Shown here piece by piece: positions 11,301 to 22,984 of a stretch of 64,000 nt of DNA (position 1 is its first letter; each line of letters begins with the position of its first letter). This DNA is from Ulota crispa (lineage: Eukaryota > Streptophyta > Bryopsida > Orthotrichales > Orthotrichaceae). The notes under the pieces are model-generated. The model ran no database searches. It had not been told where the DNA came from and saw only the letters and a list, made by a program, of their open reading frames with translations. The stretch is taken from assembly GCA_963920765.1 (NCBI GenBank), contig OY987242.1, forward strand, positions 20,546,002 through 20,610,001, given 5' to 3'. The position numbers were made by a program, and so were the translations under genes.

Positions 11301-14055
11301 ACAATTGCTTAGTTACCCAAACCCAAAGAATCCAATGAATGAATTATGATAATTTAGATAAAAGGACTTGATAAGTAAGTGATATGGATGTGGCCTCTTG
11401 TGAGCCCTCAAAACCTCCTTTGACAAGCAAGACACTCATTTGATAGGTTGATTTATGGTCAAGCAAGTTTCTATTTTTGTCCTAATATTGTTAGTAGGTT
11501 TTGAGATTTGGTCACATGTATGCAATATTATTCTAATTAAACTTAGGTGAAGTTAAAAAAGGTGTTCAAAAGTTGTTTATGAAATTTTTAAGAAAACAAA
11601 ATTCGATGAATGTAATTTCCAAAAGCATGCTTTGAGTAATTTGTACTAATCATAAACACTTTGAAATGAGCATATGCTCAAATTTGAGAGTTACCAAGAT
11701 ATGCTTTTGGAATATCGTTACATGTTTGCTTGCAAGTTATCCTATTTTATTCATGTTAACTCAATGAATTGATCAAGTTGATGAAATAATAATCTAAAGT
11801 TAAAACATGCATTGTTGGTTGACGCGAGCATTATGGACGGACCTTTTGTTGGATTCAATGATTCATTATATGTGCACAAACAAGAAAATGTTACAAACAT
11901 GACTTATCCAATTAAAGCTTTGTTGTGTAGCTATATTATGCAAAAAAACATAATTATGATTAGTGTACTAAATTTGAATCATTTGTTGATTTCAATATTT
12001 CTCTTAGCAACTTCAACCATTTATGAAAATGACATTTGGAATCATTGATACAAGGTTGTTGTAGAGTCAATATCTTGTAATTGAGAAATTATAGTTATTC
12101 TTGTGTGTTTCTTCTTATATCCACAATAATTGAGAACACTATAAACTAGTTCTGTAGTTTTTGATAAAACAATTGTACAAACCTTATTTTGTTGTAATTA
12201 TAAAGGGAACAAGAATAACTTTGGTATGGAATTTTTTTGTTTTCTTATTTGTTTCTGATGGAGATCTAAGTAGTTACAAATGCACTCATCATCCATGAAA
12301 ATGACATTCATCCATAATATATGCTTAAGAAGGATGGTACAACCAAATATACAACCTTGTATTAGATAGAGTCTTGGACATTAAGTTGTAGTCCTTTTTA
12401 AAACCCCTCCCACACATTCAATCCTTCATCAAATTCAAAAATGATTACATATTTGAAAAGTCAGCTTAGGGGGACAAAATGTCTTAGAATTTGAAAAGTA
12501 GATTATTCTCATTTCATACTTTTAATTCATGTCAAATGCAATTTTGCACAAATGAGTATGCTATATTTATCCACTTTTGTCTCTATTTATCTTAGATTTA
12601 TGCAATGTTATCATTGATGGATTAATTACGTTTTGGATAGAACATCTCTTATAAGAAAAATCTAATTCCTCAATACTAAAATTCAAATAAAAAATACAAA
12701 GAATTAATTACAAATCCAATATTGATATATTTGATGTAAAGTTAAAAGTACTTTATTTATAAATCAAAAACTATCTATAGGCATGAAAAAAATGGCATAC
12801 ATTTTTTTCATAATTTCAAAACATCTTAATTGTAATGAAAAAGACATTTTAGAATGACCCTTAGAAAGCAAGCATCATTTCATAGATGTCTCCTATTAAG
12901 TTGTGCTTACTACTTCTATTACACAATAATGTTGTAATCTAGTTTGTGACAAAGGTCCATGATAAGTGTCAACTATAAGCTTTTGTTTTTTGCATTTAAC
13001 AAGATTTTCTCAAAACAAATTACTTGAGCAACGTGATTTCCTTTCTTCACTTGGACTTTCACTTTTGAACCCACAATTGGGTTTTACAATTGTCAGGTAG
13101 AGGATACTAAAGCCATTAGGGATATGGACTTGCGATGACCTTTGTAACCAACAACTTAATCTCTCCATACACTTAGGTTGGACTTATTTGCAAGTGGTGT
13201 AAGAAATTACTTAGCAACATCAATTACAAGTACGTATATGCATGCATGGCACATGAATGCAAATGCAATGAACATTACACATTCCGTAATGCAAAGCATG
13301 CAATCCAAAACAACGATTCTCAAGATATCTGTACAACCCACATGATCCGGTTAACAACAAAAAAATCCAAATTAGGCAATATTAAAACAGGCTCCTTTTG
13401 TTAATGTCAACAAGATTTCTGTACCTGGAGGTGCATCCCAAGTATCCCAGAGTTTTTGAAACCCTACAAGCTCTCATCAACAAATCTCAAAGTTTTGCTT
13501 TTGCTTTTTCAAACTCACAGCAGCAACTTTGTCATTGACAGCTTCTCAATCTACATTCCGAAATGCAAATCTCCGAGCCTTGAACATATGCGGGCCATCC
13601 CCATTTCTTGGACTGTAAGGCCTGCACTTTGCACCGTTGAGGAAACGAATTTTGCCAATAGAAGCACTCGGGATGCCATGAGCCAACCAAGTACTTTCAA
13701 CGAGACAGGAATCAAAAAGTAATGAAACTAACTAGAATCTTGAATCCTGGAAATTTAATCTCAAGATAATAAAGTATAAAATAAAAACTGAGGTGAAAAT
13801 GACTGGAAAGTGAGAAGCTCAAGGATGAAAAAGGATGGAAATATCTCAAAAGTGCTCAACTACTGACTCTTCATTCGTCCTGGTTACTCAAGGACAATTA
13901 AAATGTCCGGTGACCAGAGAACGGTGGCCAAAAATCCTAACTGTCGATTCTGCTGGCTCCAAAATATAAAACTGGGCAAACAAACAGGCCGTTGCTACCA
14001 ATTTCAAACCAAAGCTTTTCTCTGTGGGCTGAGGAAATTGTAATGCCTCTTCAGA
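8326..14055. other. long AT-rich non-coding stretch
   Basis: No gene is evident over 5.7 kb. A loosely inverted pair, AACTTTGATGGATACCC near 10470 and GATATCTATCAAAATTTCC near 10930, may bound an old degraded element of about 490 bp. From about 13400 the composition becomes less AT-rich, consistent with the 3' flank of the prolyl 4-hydroxylase gene. A short frame at 8911-9120 is lysine-rich and unrecognised. Confidence 0.35.
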
Positions 14056-16630
14056 TCAAAACCTGGCGGTGTTGCGTATCCACTTCGTGGCGACCCATTT
14101 CTCGCCTTTGATTACTGGACAGCTCCCGTGCAAGGCCGTCTGTTGAGACGTGAAGTCAGTACATTGAGAGGACGATATGAAATGCATTTAGTATTCAACA
14201 ATTTTTTTGACTTGTTTTAATTCTACCCCTCAACACAGAAATATGCATTGACAAGCTGGTGGCGCAGTATCAATGCAAGCAATAAAAACCGAAGCTCACA
14301 GTAAAACCGACTCAAAATTTCGAGCTAAGCTACAGAAACGGTTCTTTTACCTTATCAAATGTGCCATTAGGATGAATCGAATAGAAAAGCAGTGCGTCAC
14401 CTTGACGGGGCTTCACTTTTAGTCCAATGCATTCCTTATAGTCATAGTCTTTCATGTTTTGAAAATTCTGCCACGTCCATGACCATAATATATGATCAAT
14501 ACAGCATTTCAAGCGTGTTCAAATAAGCAATCTTTAAGCTTTCACAAAGGATCTCCAAAACGAAGAACCAGAAACATGAATGGAAATCTGAATCCAAGGC
14601 TTACTTCGAACGGAAACATGGTTTCTCCACCTTCTTCCACACCTGATAAGTAGAGAAGAAAGGAAGCCATCTGAGCCAGACGATAAAGATTTACACCGGA
14701 GAGTTAGGGTTGAATTAAAGCAAATCGAAGTATGGTTTGAAGTGACACATCACTGGGATACTAAAACCATGACACAAGTCATGCAAAAACATGTTAGCCC
14801 GCCTGTCGACGTTGCCACTTGGAATGAAAACGAGGACGCCATACACAAGCAGAATCCAATACATACTCACGGTAAGTACACTAAAATACTAATCAGACAG
14901 TTCACAAACAGTGGCTGTTCTAAAACCTGGTCAAGGTTGGAAAGTTTAAGAAAAGAATTACCCGTTGGCTTGGTTGAGGTCCATACTCCGCTGGATCAAA
15001 AACATCATAGTGACAGTCATATTTTTGTCCCAAATTGTACCGCAACACATTGAAAGCCTGCACAAGTCACAAAATGATGCATAGAATTAGGTGAGGAAAG
15101 CCAAACAAGAAGGGTTAAAACTGACGCTTGGACACTAAAAATCCTTCTGATCATGACTCTCGTGTACAAATAATGAACATAGGACGGAAATCCGAAACAA
15201 CACACACACAACAGAACTGCATGACTGACGTCTACTCCGATTCTGGATGTTTCTTCAAAGGTTAAGCTCGAATATAACTAGAGCCTCGTGTAGACTTCGT
15301 CGCTCGTAGTCGTACTTTTATTACAGGTTTACTGCAGTATTGTATTTAGTGAATAATAAACATTTTAAAACTTAGAGAACTTTACGTAACACACAATTGA
15401 TATTCACTAACCACCTTATAACCTTGAAGCGTTGTTAGGAGTCCAAAGTTTGTGGTATGAGATGACATGTATGAAAGGAAAGAGGACTAATTTGGCAATC
15501 CGTACTAATACGTCTTCAAGCAATGCAACACGTGAACAATGGTCAAACAAGATTGCAGTTGCCTAACGGACACAAACCTCTCCATTGATGCGGGGTATCA
15601 TGGTTGCTCTGGCCATTTTCACCTCAACCGCGTCCAAACTCCGTGACTTGTCTTCGTCGGCTCTCAAGAAAGTCCCAGAGCTGAAATTCACAAAACACAC
15701 CTCGTCAAAAGAAAACTCAAACCTGAAAGCATGATCTCTCACCAACAAGTAGCTGGAATGTCACACTCAGTAGGGAGAATACAGATACAATTTGAATCAA
15801 ACTAAGGAAGACCTCAAGGAAAGAAAGTCACAGCCACCACCCACCTAGTACGGATTTCTTTCGTCGTGTCTGCTGTTTCTCCTTTCCTCAAAGCTAATCC
15901 AGAAGGCGCAAGACGCGTCTTGGCGAGCTTAATTATAGACTGACATTGTTTCTTGCTGGCGAAATTTGGAAACAAAAGAGCTCGGGGGTTCCAACTCAAC
16001 ACCTGCGAAAACCACACACGGCCATTGATGTCATCTCCAAGCATATGCTCATATTACCTAATCAGACCTCCAAATCCAGCACCTACAGAGCTGTCCAAGC
16101 AGAAAACAATAGATACTACTGTCTAGAAATTGAAAAAACAAAATGCCCAACCAGTATTTTTTCAATACTTACCTGAAAGGGGATGTCAGTGAGGGAACTG
16201 TCGCCAGTAACACCATGATCTAGCACCACCTTCTCACGTGTAAGAGGATCAACCATCACTTGCTCTTCTTCTTCCTGAAAGCGCATCACACAGCTTCACG
16301 TCCTATCAGCTCTCAAATTTTCCACTAGTAAGCTCAAAAACATCAATGTCTCATTCCTTTCAGACATACTATCTAACTAACAAAGTAGAGGATACCATTT
16401 TGGCTTCAAATCCATATCCTTCAGATTCGTGATTAGGTATTTGAGATATCTTGTTTGGCACATATTACATGAAGGTTTTGAGGGAATCCACATGCAGTCA
16501 GTACCTGGAAGAAGGTGTTGGAGCCGTAATACCCTGCAAAGAAGAAGATTGCGCAACACAGCAGTACCTGTGGTAAGCCAAGCTTGTACCCTAAAGGGTT
16601 TCCACTTCTTCCTCGAATCTTTGATTTCAT
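14056..16630 (-). CDS. prolyl 4-hydroxylase, 2-oxoglutarate/Fe(II) dioxygenase (8 exons)
   Basis: It hydroxylates peptidyl-proline in secreted proteins such as extensins, arabinogalactan proteins and signalling peptides, using Fe(II), 2-oxoglutarate and O2. Plant enzymes of this class are type II membrane proteins of the ER/Golgi. Exons on the minus strand are 16630-16505, 16274-16173, 16002-15845, 15680-15578, 15057-14962, 14670-14605, 14467-14351 and 14139-14056. All junctions are GT-AG and keep frame, giving 283 residues, close to the family norm. Residues about 20-37 (PQVLLCCAIFFFAGYYG) form the membrane anchor. Iron ligands are H179 and D181 (CHYDVFD) and H260 (TALHGSCPV); K270 (GEKW) should bind 2-oxoglutarate. 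GVEEGGETMFP and PRQGDALLFYS are typical of the fold. I chose the ATG at 16630 because MKSKIRGRSG matches the usual short basic N-terminus; an upstream in-frame ATG at 16684 would add 18 residues. The gene looks intact. Confidence 0.93.
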
Positions 16631-18345
16631 TTTGAACACTGTCTGTATCAGCCTCCTTCTTCTCAACAAACTCCGGATAATCAATCTAAGCTGAGGTTTG
16701 GAGTATTCCGAGGGCTGAGCGAAGTACGCATTAAGCTACATCCAAGATATTATCTGCAAACTAGCTCTAATCTCCTCGTTAAGGGTGTCCCAGAAATCTA
16801 TTGAAATCCAACTACTGTAAGCTCAAGCCCTCTCCACACATTGTTTGTAATCGTCCACATCCGATCTCAGAATGCTCCCTGAAAACCATTGATCAATCGA
16901 AAACTCAGCAAATGAGCTATCACGAGGTCAAGTTAGAACAAACTTCCTATCTGACACAAACACAGTAATTAACCGCTACCTTCAAAAAGTGATTACAAAA
17001 AACCTCCGTATAAAAAGGAGATTAGAAAACAGACTGTTGCCTCTCGAGAGCGAACTATAATGCTGTCAGATTTCCTCATGAAAATGGCATCCAATATGCT
17101 CAAATTTGTACACTTTCACAAACCCTAATCCCTGACTTGGCACAAATATGCATATACCATTACGAGATTGATCAACAAGGAATGATCGATCCGGGACGTA
17201 CAACTGATAGCGGCGATCATTCATACAACGCGCTATGCCGCTTAACAATCGAGTACCACCCTCCCATATCTCACTGACTCCCACACAAGAGTGCGAAAAC
17301 CTCAACCCTTTTTCCTTAAAGCTCGAAGATAAAAAAGTACGTGCTTATTAGAAAAACACTGCAACATTGATCGATTCCTCCAAAACGAGAGCAAGGCGGT
17401 CTCTTTACCTCAAATGGCAGTCTCGGACGTCACCGTCGTCTTCAAAATCCAAAATAAAACAACACTTGGAGCTCCATCAAGAATTCGGATAGCATAAAAT
17501 AGATTACAACTAGAGAGATAACCTAGGATTTAAAACTTCAACTGAGGGTCATGTTGGTTGTAGCGGTAGGTAGTCAGTCGGTCCCGAAAACAACACTGGC
17601 GGTAACTCCAAGGCAAGGAAGAGAGCTGCTGATGCATTAACTCGGTGACAGAGAAATGGTGTAATAAAGCGCAGAGAATTCTATACAAAAAATTTTAGAG
17701 TGATTTCCAGCTAGCCCTCTCGCATTTTGTTGGACACAATAATCTTATGCGTCTGGCACGAAATCAGTGGCGGAGCCTCAATCTATGCACGCTCCATAAG
17801 TTACAGCGCTTTGCTGGAGGCCTGCAGCATTTTCTGAAACTGATCCGAGTGCAGAACCACTGTAGCTAAATTTGGCAAACCTTTGACCTACAAGATTTTA
17901 TACAGTAGCTACTTGTAATGATCACAGTGTTGAATTTGAAAATTCTCAGCACATTTAGTAACGATTTTCGCAATTTGAACTGTTTTCGAAAATCACGCTT
18001 AGGACTAGCTATTTCTTCCAATAATGGTCTGTTTGCACTTCATTGGGAACCAGTTCAGCGGCCGCTTTTGATTTGTTCTCTCGATAGGTGAGCCTTGCAA
18101 CGCTGACACAAACCCTAGAAAACGTATGCAAGCAAAAGGACGAGGTAAAGTGAAGGTCAGGTGAGCGCAGCAATGCATGTTTTTTCCGTGTGAGGTAGGA
18201 GGCTTGTAAACCGACCATCTGAGGGAAAGATGATGTTTGTACAAAAATCAAGCCAGTTTAGCAGCTTGGAAATATTTTTGGTAGAAAGCCAAAGAAGAGA
18301 TAGTTCTGTGGCCATTTAGTCTGAAATTTTTTGAGTTAGTATAAA
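16631..18345. other. upstream region of the prolyl 4-hydroxylase gene
   Basis: Moderate GC content and no transposon signature up to about 18250. On the minus strand a possible non-coding first exon ends near 17408 at a gtaaag donor, so the prolyl 4-hydroxylase may have a 5' untranslated intron; this is inference. No other gene was recognised. Confidence 0.3.
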
Positions 18346-19304
18346 TTAACTCCTAAAGGTCCAAGTGGTCTCTCGGGGGTCAAGTGGGGTTTTGGGCATG
18401 TACCTAGAGCTAAGTTATTTTATATGATTTTCTGAAACTTTTATTGAAGATGGAGAATTCAAAAATCTACATGGGCATGTAAATTTTTCTTCATTTTGAC
18501 ATTTATTGAAGAAGTTATGCATGAATAACTAAAAAACAGGGGAGATAGGGGCAGCCCAAAAAAAATTGCATTTTTCTAAAATTAAAATTTGGAATTTGTT
18601 CTTTAGATTTTTATGTGTGCGGGAAGCTTTGAATCATTCAATTTTGATTTATGAGATGAAAGTTATGAGAATTTTAGTTTGCAGGTAGGTATGGGACTCC
18701 CAAACCTCTATTCCTTTTGCCCTTTGTAAAATTTGGTGCTTTACTTTTTGAGCTCTTTGTGTATTTGTTTTTTGACTTTTTTTTTTTTTTTCCAAGTTGT
18801 AGTAAACTAAGATTCCTTGGTTTTCACCATTTGGATCAAAGTAGTTCATACTTCTGAATTTTACATATATCCTCCAATTTTGCCTAGTGTATATGCAAAT
18901 TTCATGTCCTTATAGCATTGCAAGATTTTACAAAGTATGATCAACACCTCCAATTCATTTGAGAATTCTCCCACACTTACCTGGCTTGGTCTTCTACATG
19001 GAAAAAATAAACCTCAACTTTGCCTAGAGCAATTTTTTTGATACAGGAGTGGTCAAAGGCTTCTAAAATTTTTGGGCAACACGGAAAAAAACTTTTTTTT
19101 TCACTTTAGATGTCAATATCTCACTTGTGTACATCTAGAATGAGCTGATTTTTTTCCCACAAGTACCTTCCATAGTCTAAGGCAAGATCTTACAATTGGA
19201 TTTCCAAAAAACTGTTTTACTACCTTTTTACTCATTCGCCTAAAAGTGGCAGTTTTTTTTAGTGTTTTTTCACAAAAAAAAGGGCTTGGGCCTTTAGGGG
19301 TGAA
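18346..19304. mobile_element. TTAA-flanked element, family F copy 1 (piggyBac-like)
   Basis: The left end is TTAACTCCTAAAGGTCCAAG; the right end is CTTGGGCCTTTAGGGGTGAA, where TGAA is a decayed TTAA. The 959-bp body matches 61502-62462 along its length in the same orientation, including ACATTTATTGAAGAAGTTAT near 18500. It has long A and T runs and no gene. It is the more decayed of the two copies at its ends. Confidence 0.8.
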
Positions 19305-19308
19305 CTAT

Positions 19309-19640
19309 AATTTATCAAAGCAAAAGGTGCATAGGTAGCTATTATTGATCATAGGTGGTAGCATTCATGATGCAAAGGCCGCTTGTAAATGGAGCACATG
19401 AGTCCAAAAAGCAACCACTACAAAGCCAAGAATGCTCCAATAAGGCTCTTAAAGCGTGCAAGCACCCATTCCATATTCCAATGCTCAAATCATGATTGAA
19501 AACACGTTTCCATTTATTTTAGTATGACATATATCTATATTTTTTTGAAAGACAAAACTCAACACAAGTATGGCCAATAAGCACACTTAATGGTAGCTCA
19601 TGTCACTCTCTTGAGGTTCTAAAACCGTGCATGCACAAGT
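19309..19640. repeat. dispersed repeat E, inverted copy
   Basis: Read on the minus strand this matches about 35750-36082 and about 59310-59640. Shared strings include TTATCAAAG next to GGTGCATA at one end and GAGTGGGTGCTTGC-type sequence in the middle. It abuts the right end of the TTAA element at 18346-19304. The family and its true ends are unclear. Confidence 0.55.
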
Positions 19641-22047
19641 ACAATTTTTGAACATAAAAAAATAAGACCCATTTAAAAAGCTGAGTGCATAGTTTTTGAA
19701 ACTCTATAAGGCAGTTCAAAATGATTGCATAGTTATGAGCCTCTTACATTAGGGAGGATAAGAAATATTGGGATTGCAAATTTTTTCATAGTTTTATATG
19801 CAAAACTGAAATTACTGTGAATTTTGGGAGTCAAAAAGTGCTTTTAACCCATTGCCAACCTCTAGAATCATGTAATTTTGAATACTAGCCAAACTAATTT
19901 CTCCTCACTCATTTCTACTTTCTTGTTCACCACCTTGGGACACATGGCATGACTTAAGTGGACCCAACCTTAAGAAGGGAAGAAGAACGCATTCCAAGGC
20001 TTGGTTGGAAACTTGTCCTAGTTCCCCCTACAACTTGGGTATAGGACAAAGTTGGCACTGTGTGCACTCACCTTAAAGGGACTAAAAGAATCCAAGCATT
20101 TTTTGGCAAAATGGAGCTAGACAAGTGACATTTTGACAAATTTGGACCAATGTGGACTAGTCCCTTCATTTACTACCCAATGCATTGAAGAAAGTTAAGA
20201 TTTGGCGCTACATTCATTCATATAATCATTTGTTATTAGTAATTTTCATCCAAATATTGACTAACCATTTGTTTCTTTGAGAGGTAGGAAATCTCATGTC
20301 TATTTAATTTAGTAGTTTTCATGTCAAGAGAGTCAATCTCAATAACGAGGGAAGATTTCAACAAAAATATTGCAAAAATATTTAGTTGTTGCACAATGTT
20401 AGAATTCAATCATGAAGGTGTATTGAAAGACCAAAGAAATAAAAAATGCAAAGTTCAATACATTTAGAAATCTCCATATGTTGCACATTTTAACCAATCT
20501 TATGTTTAATTTTGGCTCTAATGTTTGCTTTGGAGATGGAGGTTGCTTATGATGTGTGATCCAAATACAAAAATTCTATATAGATAAAGATAGAAAGCTC
20601 TCAAGTTGTATTGGTCCTAAATGGCAAGGGATGAGGCTTGAAAAGAAGATGCCTTGAGAAAATTTGAGTAGGTGCGCATGCGTTACTCAAAATAAAAACC
20701 AAAGTGCTAGAGGAACAAAGCATTTAGCAGCATAGCTACTTGTTTATAGCATATTATATGGTATAAATTATTTACAGAGTGACTCAACAATGTTTCAATA
20801 CCATATATCTTATTTTTGAATGTTATGCATTTTTTGGAATCGATAAAAGAAACTATGTTTTCATACGGATTCTTTTTATTTTATTTTTTAGAACTTGTTC
20901 AATTGAAAAAGCAAGATTTATACAATTAATAATTTATGTGAAAATTTGGTGTGATTTTTATATGAATATTAGTCTCTAAGTTGTATAGTATAGAACTAAA
21001 ACTTGCAGCAATGTATTAGATAAAATACAAAAAAAAATAGTAAGAATAATAACTTTTGTTTCTAAAGCCCCTCAAAGGTGATAAACCTTCTTACCCTAAG
21101 TGTGGCAATACAAAATCTCAATGGTAGGTTAATTATTCACTCTACTTCACACGCCTCTTAATGGTCCTTTAAGCTTTGACATCAGTTTTTGTTGGTCTTA
21201 AGATTCTAAATTTTTCACAATTCACTCCGTTGATTAAAAAGTTCAATTTTTTTTTAATAGAAAGTAAAGTCTTAATTTCCTAATTGAGATACCATCAAAT
21301 TTCAAGTTTTTAAATTCAAAGCGCTAATCAATCAGTACATGTTTAAAACTTCAAGATTCACTTTTGATGAATTTCATTAGTATAAATTTTTTTATTCATT
21401 AATTTTTTATTAATATTAGAATTTTGGTCTTTAATCAAGTAGATCCTTTTTAAACTTGGCGTTCCCAATTTTCTAATTTCAAACGAGTTTTAGCAAGTTA
21501 AAGAAAACATGTATTAATACATTTTCCTCTTTACACAAAAAAAACCATCTCGTTACTTATAGATTTGTATGTCAAACTTATCTATCCAAATGGTCAAATC
21601 ATGTGTCTTTTACAGATCAGATAAACAAAAACTTGAACCAATGCTAATCTACCAATATTTATGACATATCAAATTTGAAATTTTCCCTCATTGTACCACT
21701 TTCTAAACAAAAATTCTTTAAATAGTATCATGTAGTTTTTTGGTACTATCGGGAGTATACATGTACACGCTTTGTATGAGTTGGTCACGTATGTGTAATG
21801 CAACATTCAACTTCACAAAAAATAACATTTCACAAATGAATTGGTCTAGAATCTAATTCTAGTGTAATCCTAATGTACTTTGTATAGAAAATCAATATCT
21901 TGTTCAAAATCTAACCTTGATGCATTAATGTCTAACCTTTTTTGAAACCAAAAACTGTAATTGCCTTCATCACAATGTTACTCTTTAATACTTTACTAGG
22001 GGGCACTTGGCATTTTGTTGGTTTTCTAGCACATAGTTGATGGGCAT
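19641..22047. other. AT-rich non-coding DNA
   Basis: No coding frame or bounded element was recognised. Near 19735 the motif GAGCCTCTTACATTAGGGAG resembles motifs at 36228 and 59793, suggesting another old repeat end. Confidence 0.3.
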
Positions 22048-22215
22048 TTGGTGTTCTATATTTAGGACATCCTTTATTCCTTCAACTTCCACCAACAGTT
22101 CTAAAAGATTTTGGAAAAGGACATGGTTGGAGGGTGCTTGGTGTTCTATATCTAGGGCATCTTTATTGCTTCAACTTCCACCAAAAAATTCTAGAAGGTT
22201 CTAGAAAAGGGTGCA
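22048..22215. repeat. tandem repeat, two copies of about 88 bp
   Basis: The strings TTGGTGTTCTATAT, CTTCAACTTCCACCAA and an alternating TTC/GAA tract occur twice in the same order about 88 bp apart. The second copy holds the better heat-shock-type element. Such tandem upstream repeats are common in promoters and in retrotransposon control regions. Confidence 0.7.
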
Positions 22216-22254
22216 GAGTCAATGAAGGTTAGGCTCTCACTTAGGAGTATATAG
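22189..22254 (+). promoter_or_regulatory. heat-shock element followed by TATA box, no adjoining gene
   Basis: Positions 22189-22206 read TTCTAGAAGGTTCTAGAA, four perfectly spaced alternating TTC/GAA units, the consensus bound by heat-shock factor. TATATAG follows at 22248-22254, 42 bp further on, a normal promoter spacing. No heat-shock protein frame follows; the next sequence is repeat DNA and then EMC2, whose ATG is about 730 bp away. It may drive a distant start, or be the remnant of a lost gene or mobile-element promoter. Confidence 0.5.
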
Positions 22255-22381
22255 ATAGAAATCATGTGGAAAGGCTAGATTTCAATATCCTTAACTGAGA
22301 GGAGAATCTTTGAATCTCAATTGATTTGCAAAAGATGCTACTTAAGGGAGTTTGCTCATATTCTGCTCATGCTCTAAAATT

Positions 22382-22671
22382 GCTCACCTCCTCAAATGTA
22401 CCTTGCCGGTACATGTCTTATTCATAACCTTTCAACAATGTACATGGAATAAACATTTGAGAGATGGATGGTTTTAGAACACCTATGACCTTTCCACTTC
22501 AAAATTTCATAACTAATTCCACAAAATTCCATAAAATATGAAAACACTTGGGATAGATGCCAATTCCTCTTGTCTTTCAAGGAAAATTTACTGAAAATTA
22601 TTTCAAAAAGTTTCACCTCCCAAAATTCAGTTTCAGCCGTTAGATGAACGGTTTACGAGCGCACTACCTTA
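22382..22671. repeat. dispersed repeat D, copy 1
   Basis: It matches 40011-40320 in the same orientation; both contain CTTTCCACTTCAAAATTTCA, GATGCCAATTCCTCTT and GGTTTACGAGC and end near TACCTTA. Neither copy has a convincing gene. The family is unknown. Confidence 0.65.
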
Positions 22672-22984
22672 GCAAAAAAAGACCCAAAGATCACCACATT
22701 CCATCATTCCAAATATTTTCATCTATTCATGGGAATACCGCCATTCATCCACCTTCATCACCATTCATCTACATCTATCGCCATTCATCCACATTCGTCG
22801 CCAATTCATCCATACCTCCATCGTCATCTAGGGTTCTACGATGTCCACCTACTTCGCCCTGTCCGTAACTCTGCCAAGCTTTCTCCAAGCGAATCTGAGC
22901 TTGTGGCCTCGCCGATTGTGGATCCCCAGTGATTTTTCGCACCCTTGTGTTTTCTGAGGTTTTCATTTTTGTCGGGGTGCGGCG

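Noticed and set aside
15017-16176. Several short frames around the prolyl 4-hydroxylase
   Set aside because: They read through introns or in the wrong frame; the eight-exon model explains all the family motifs.
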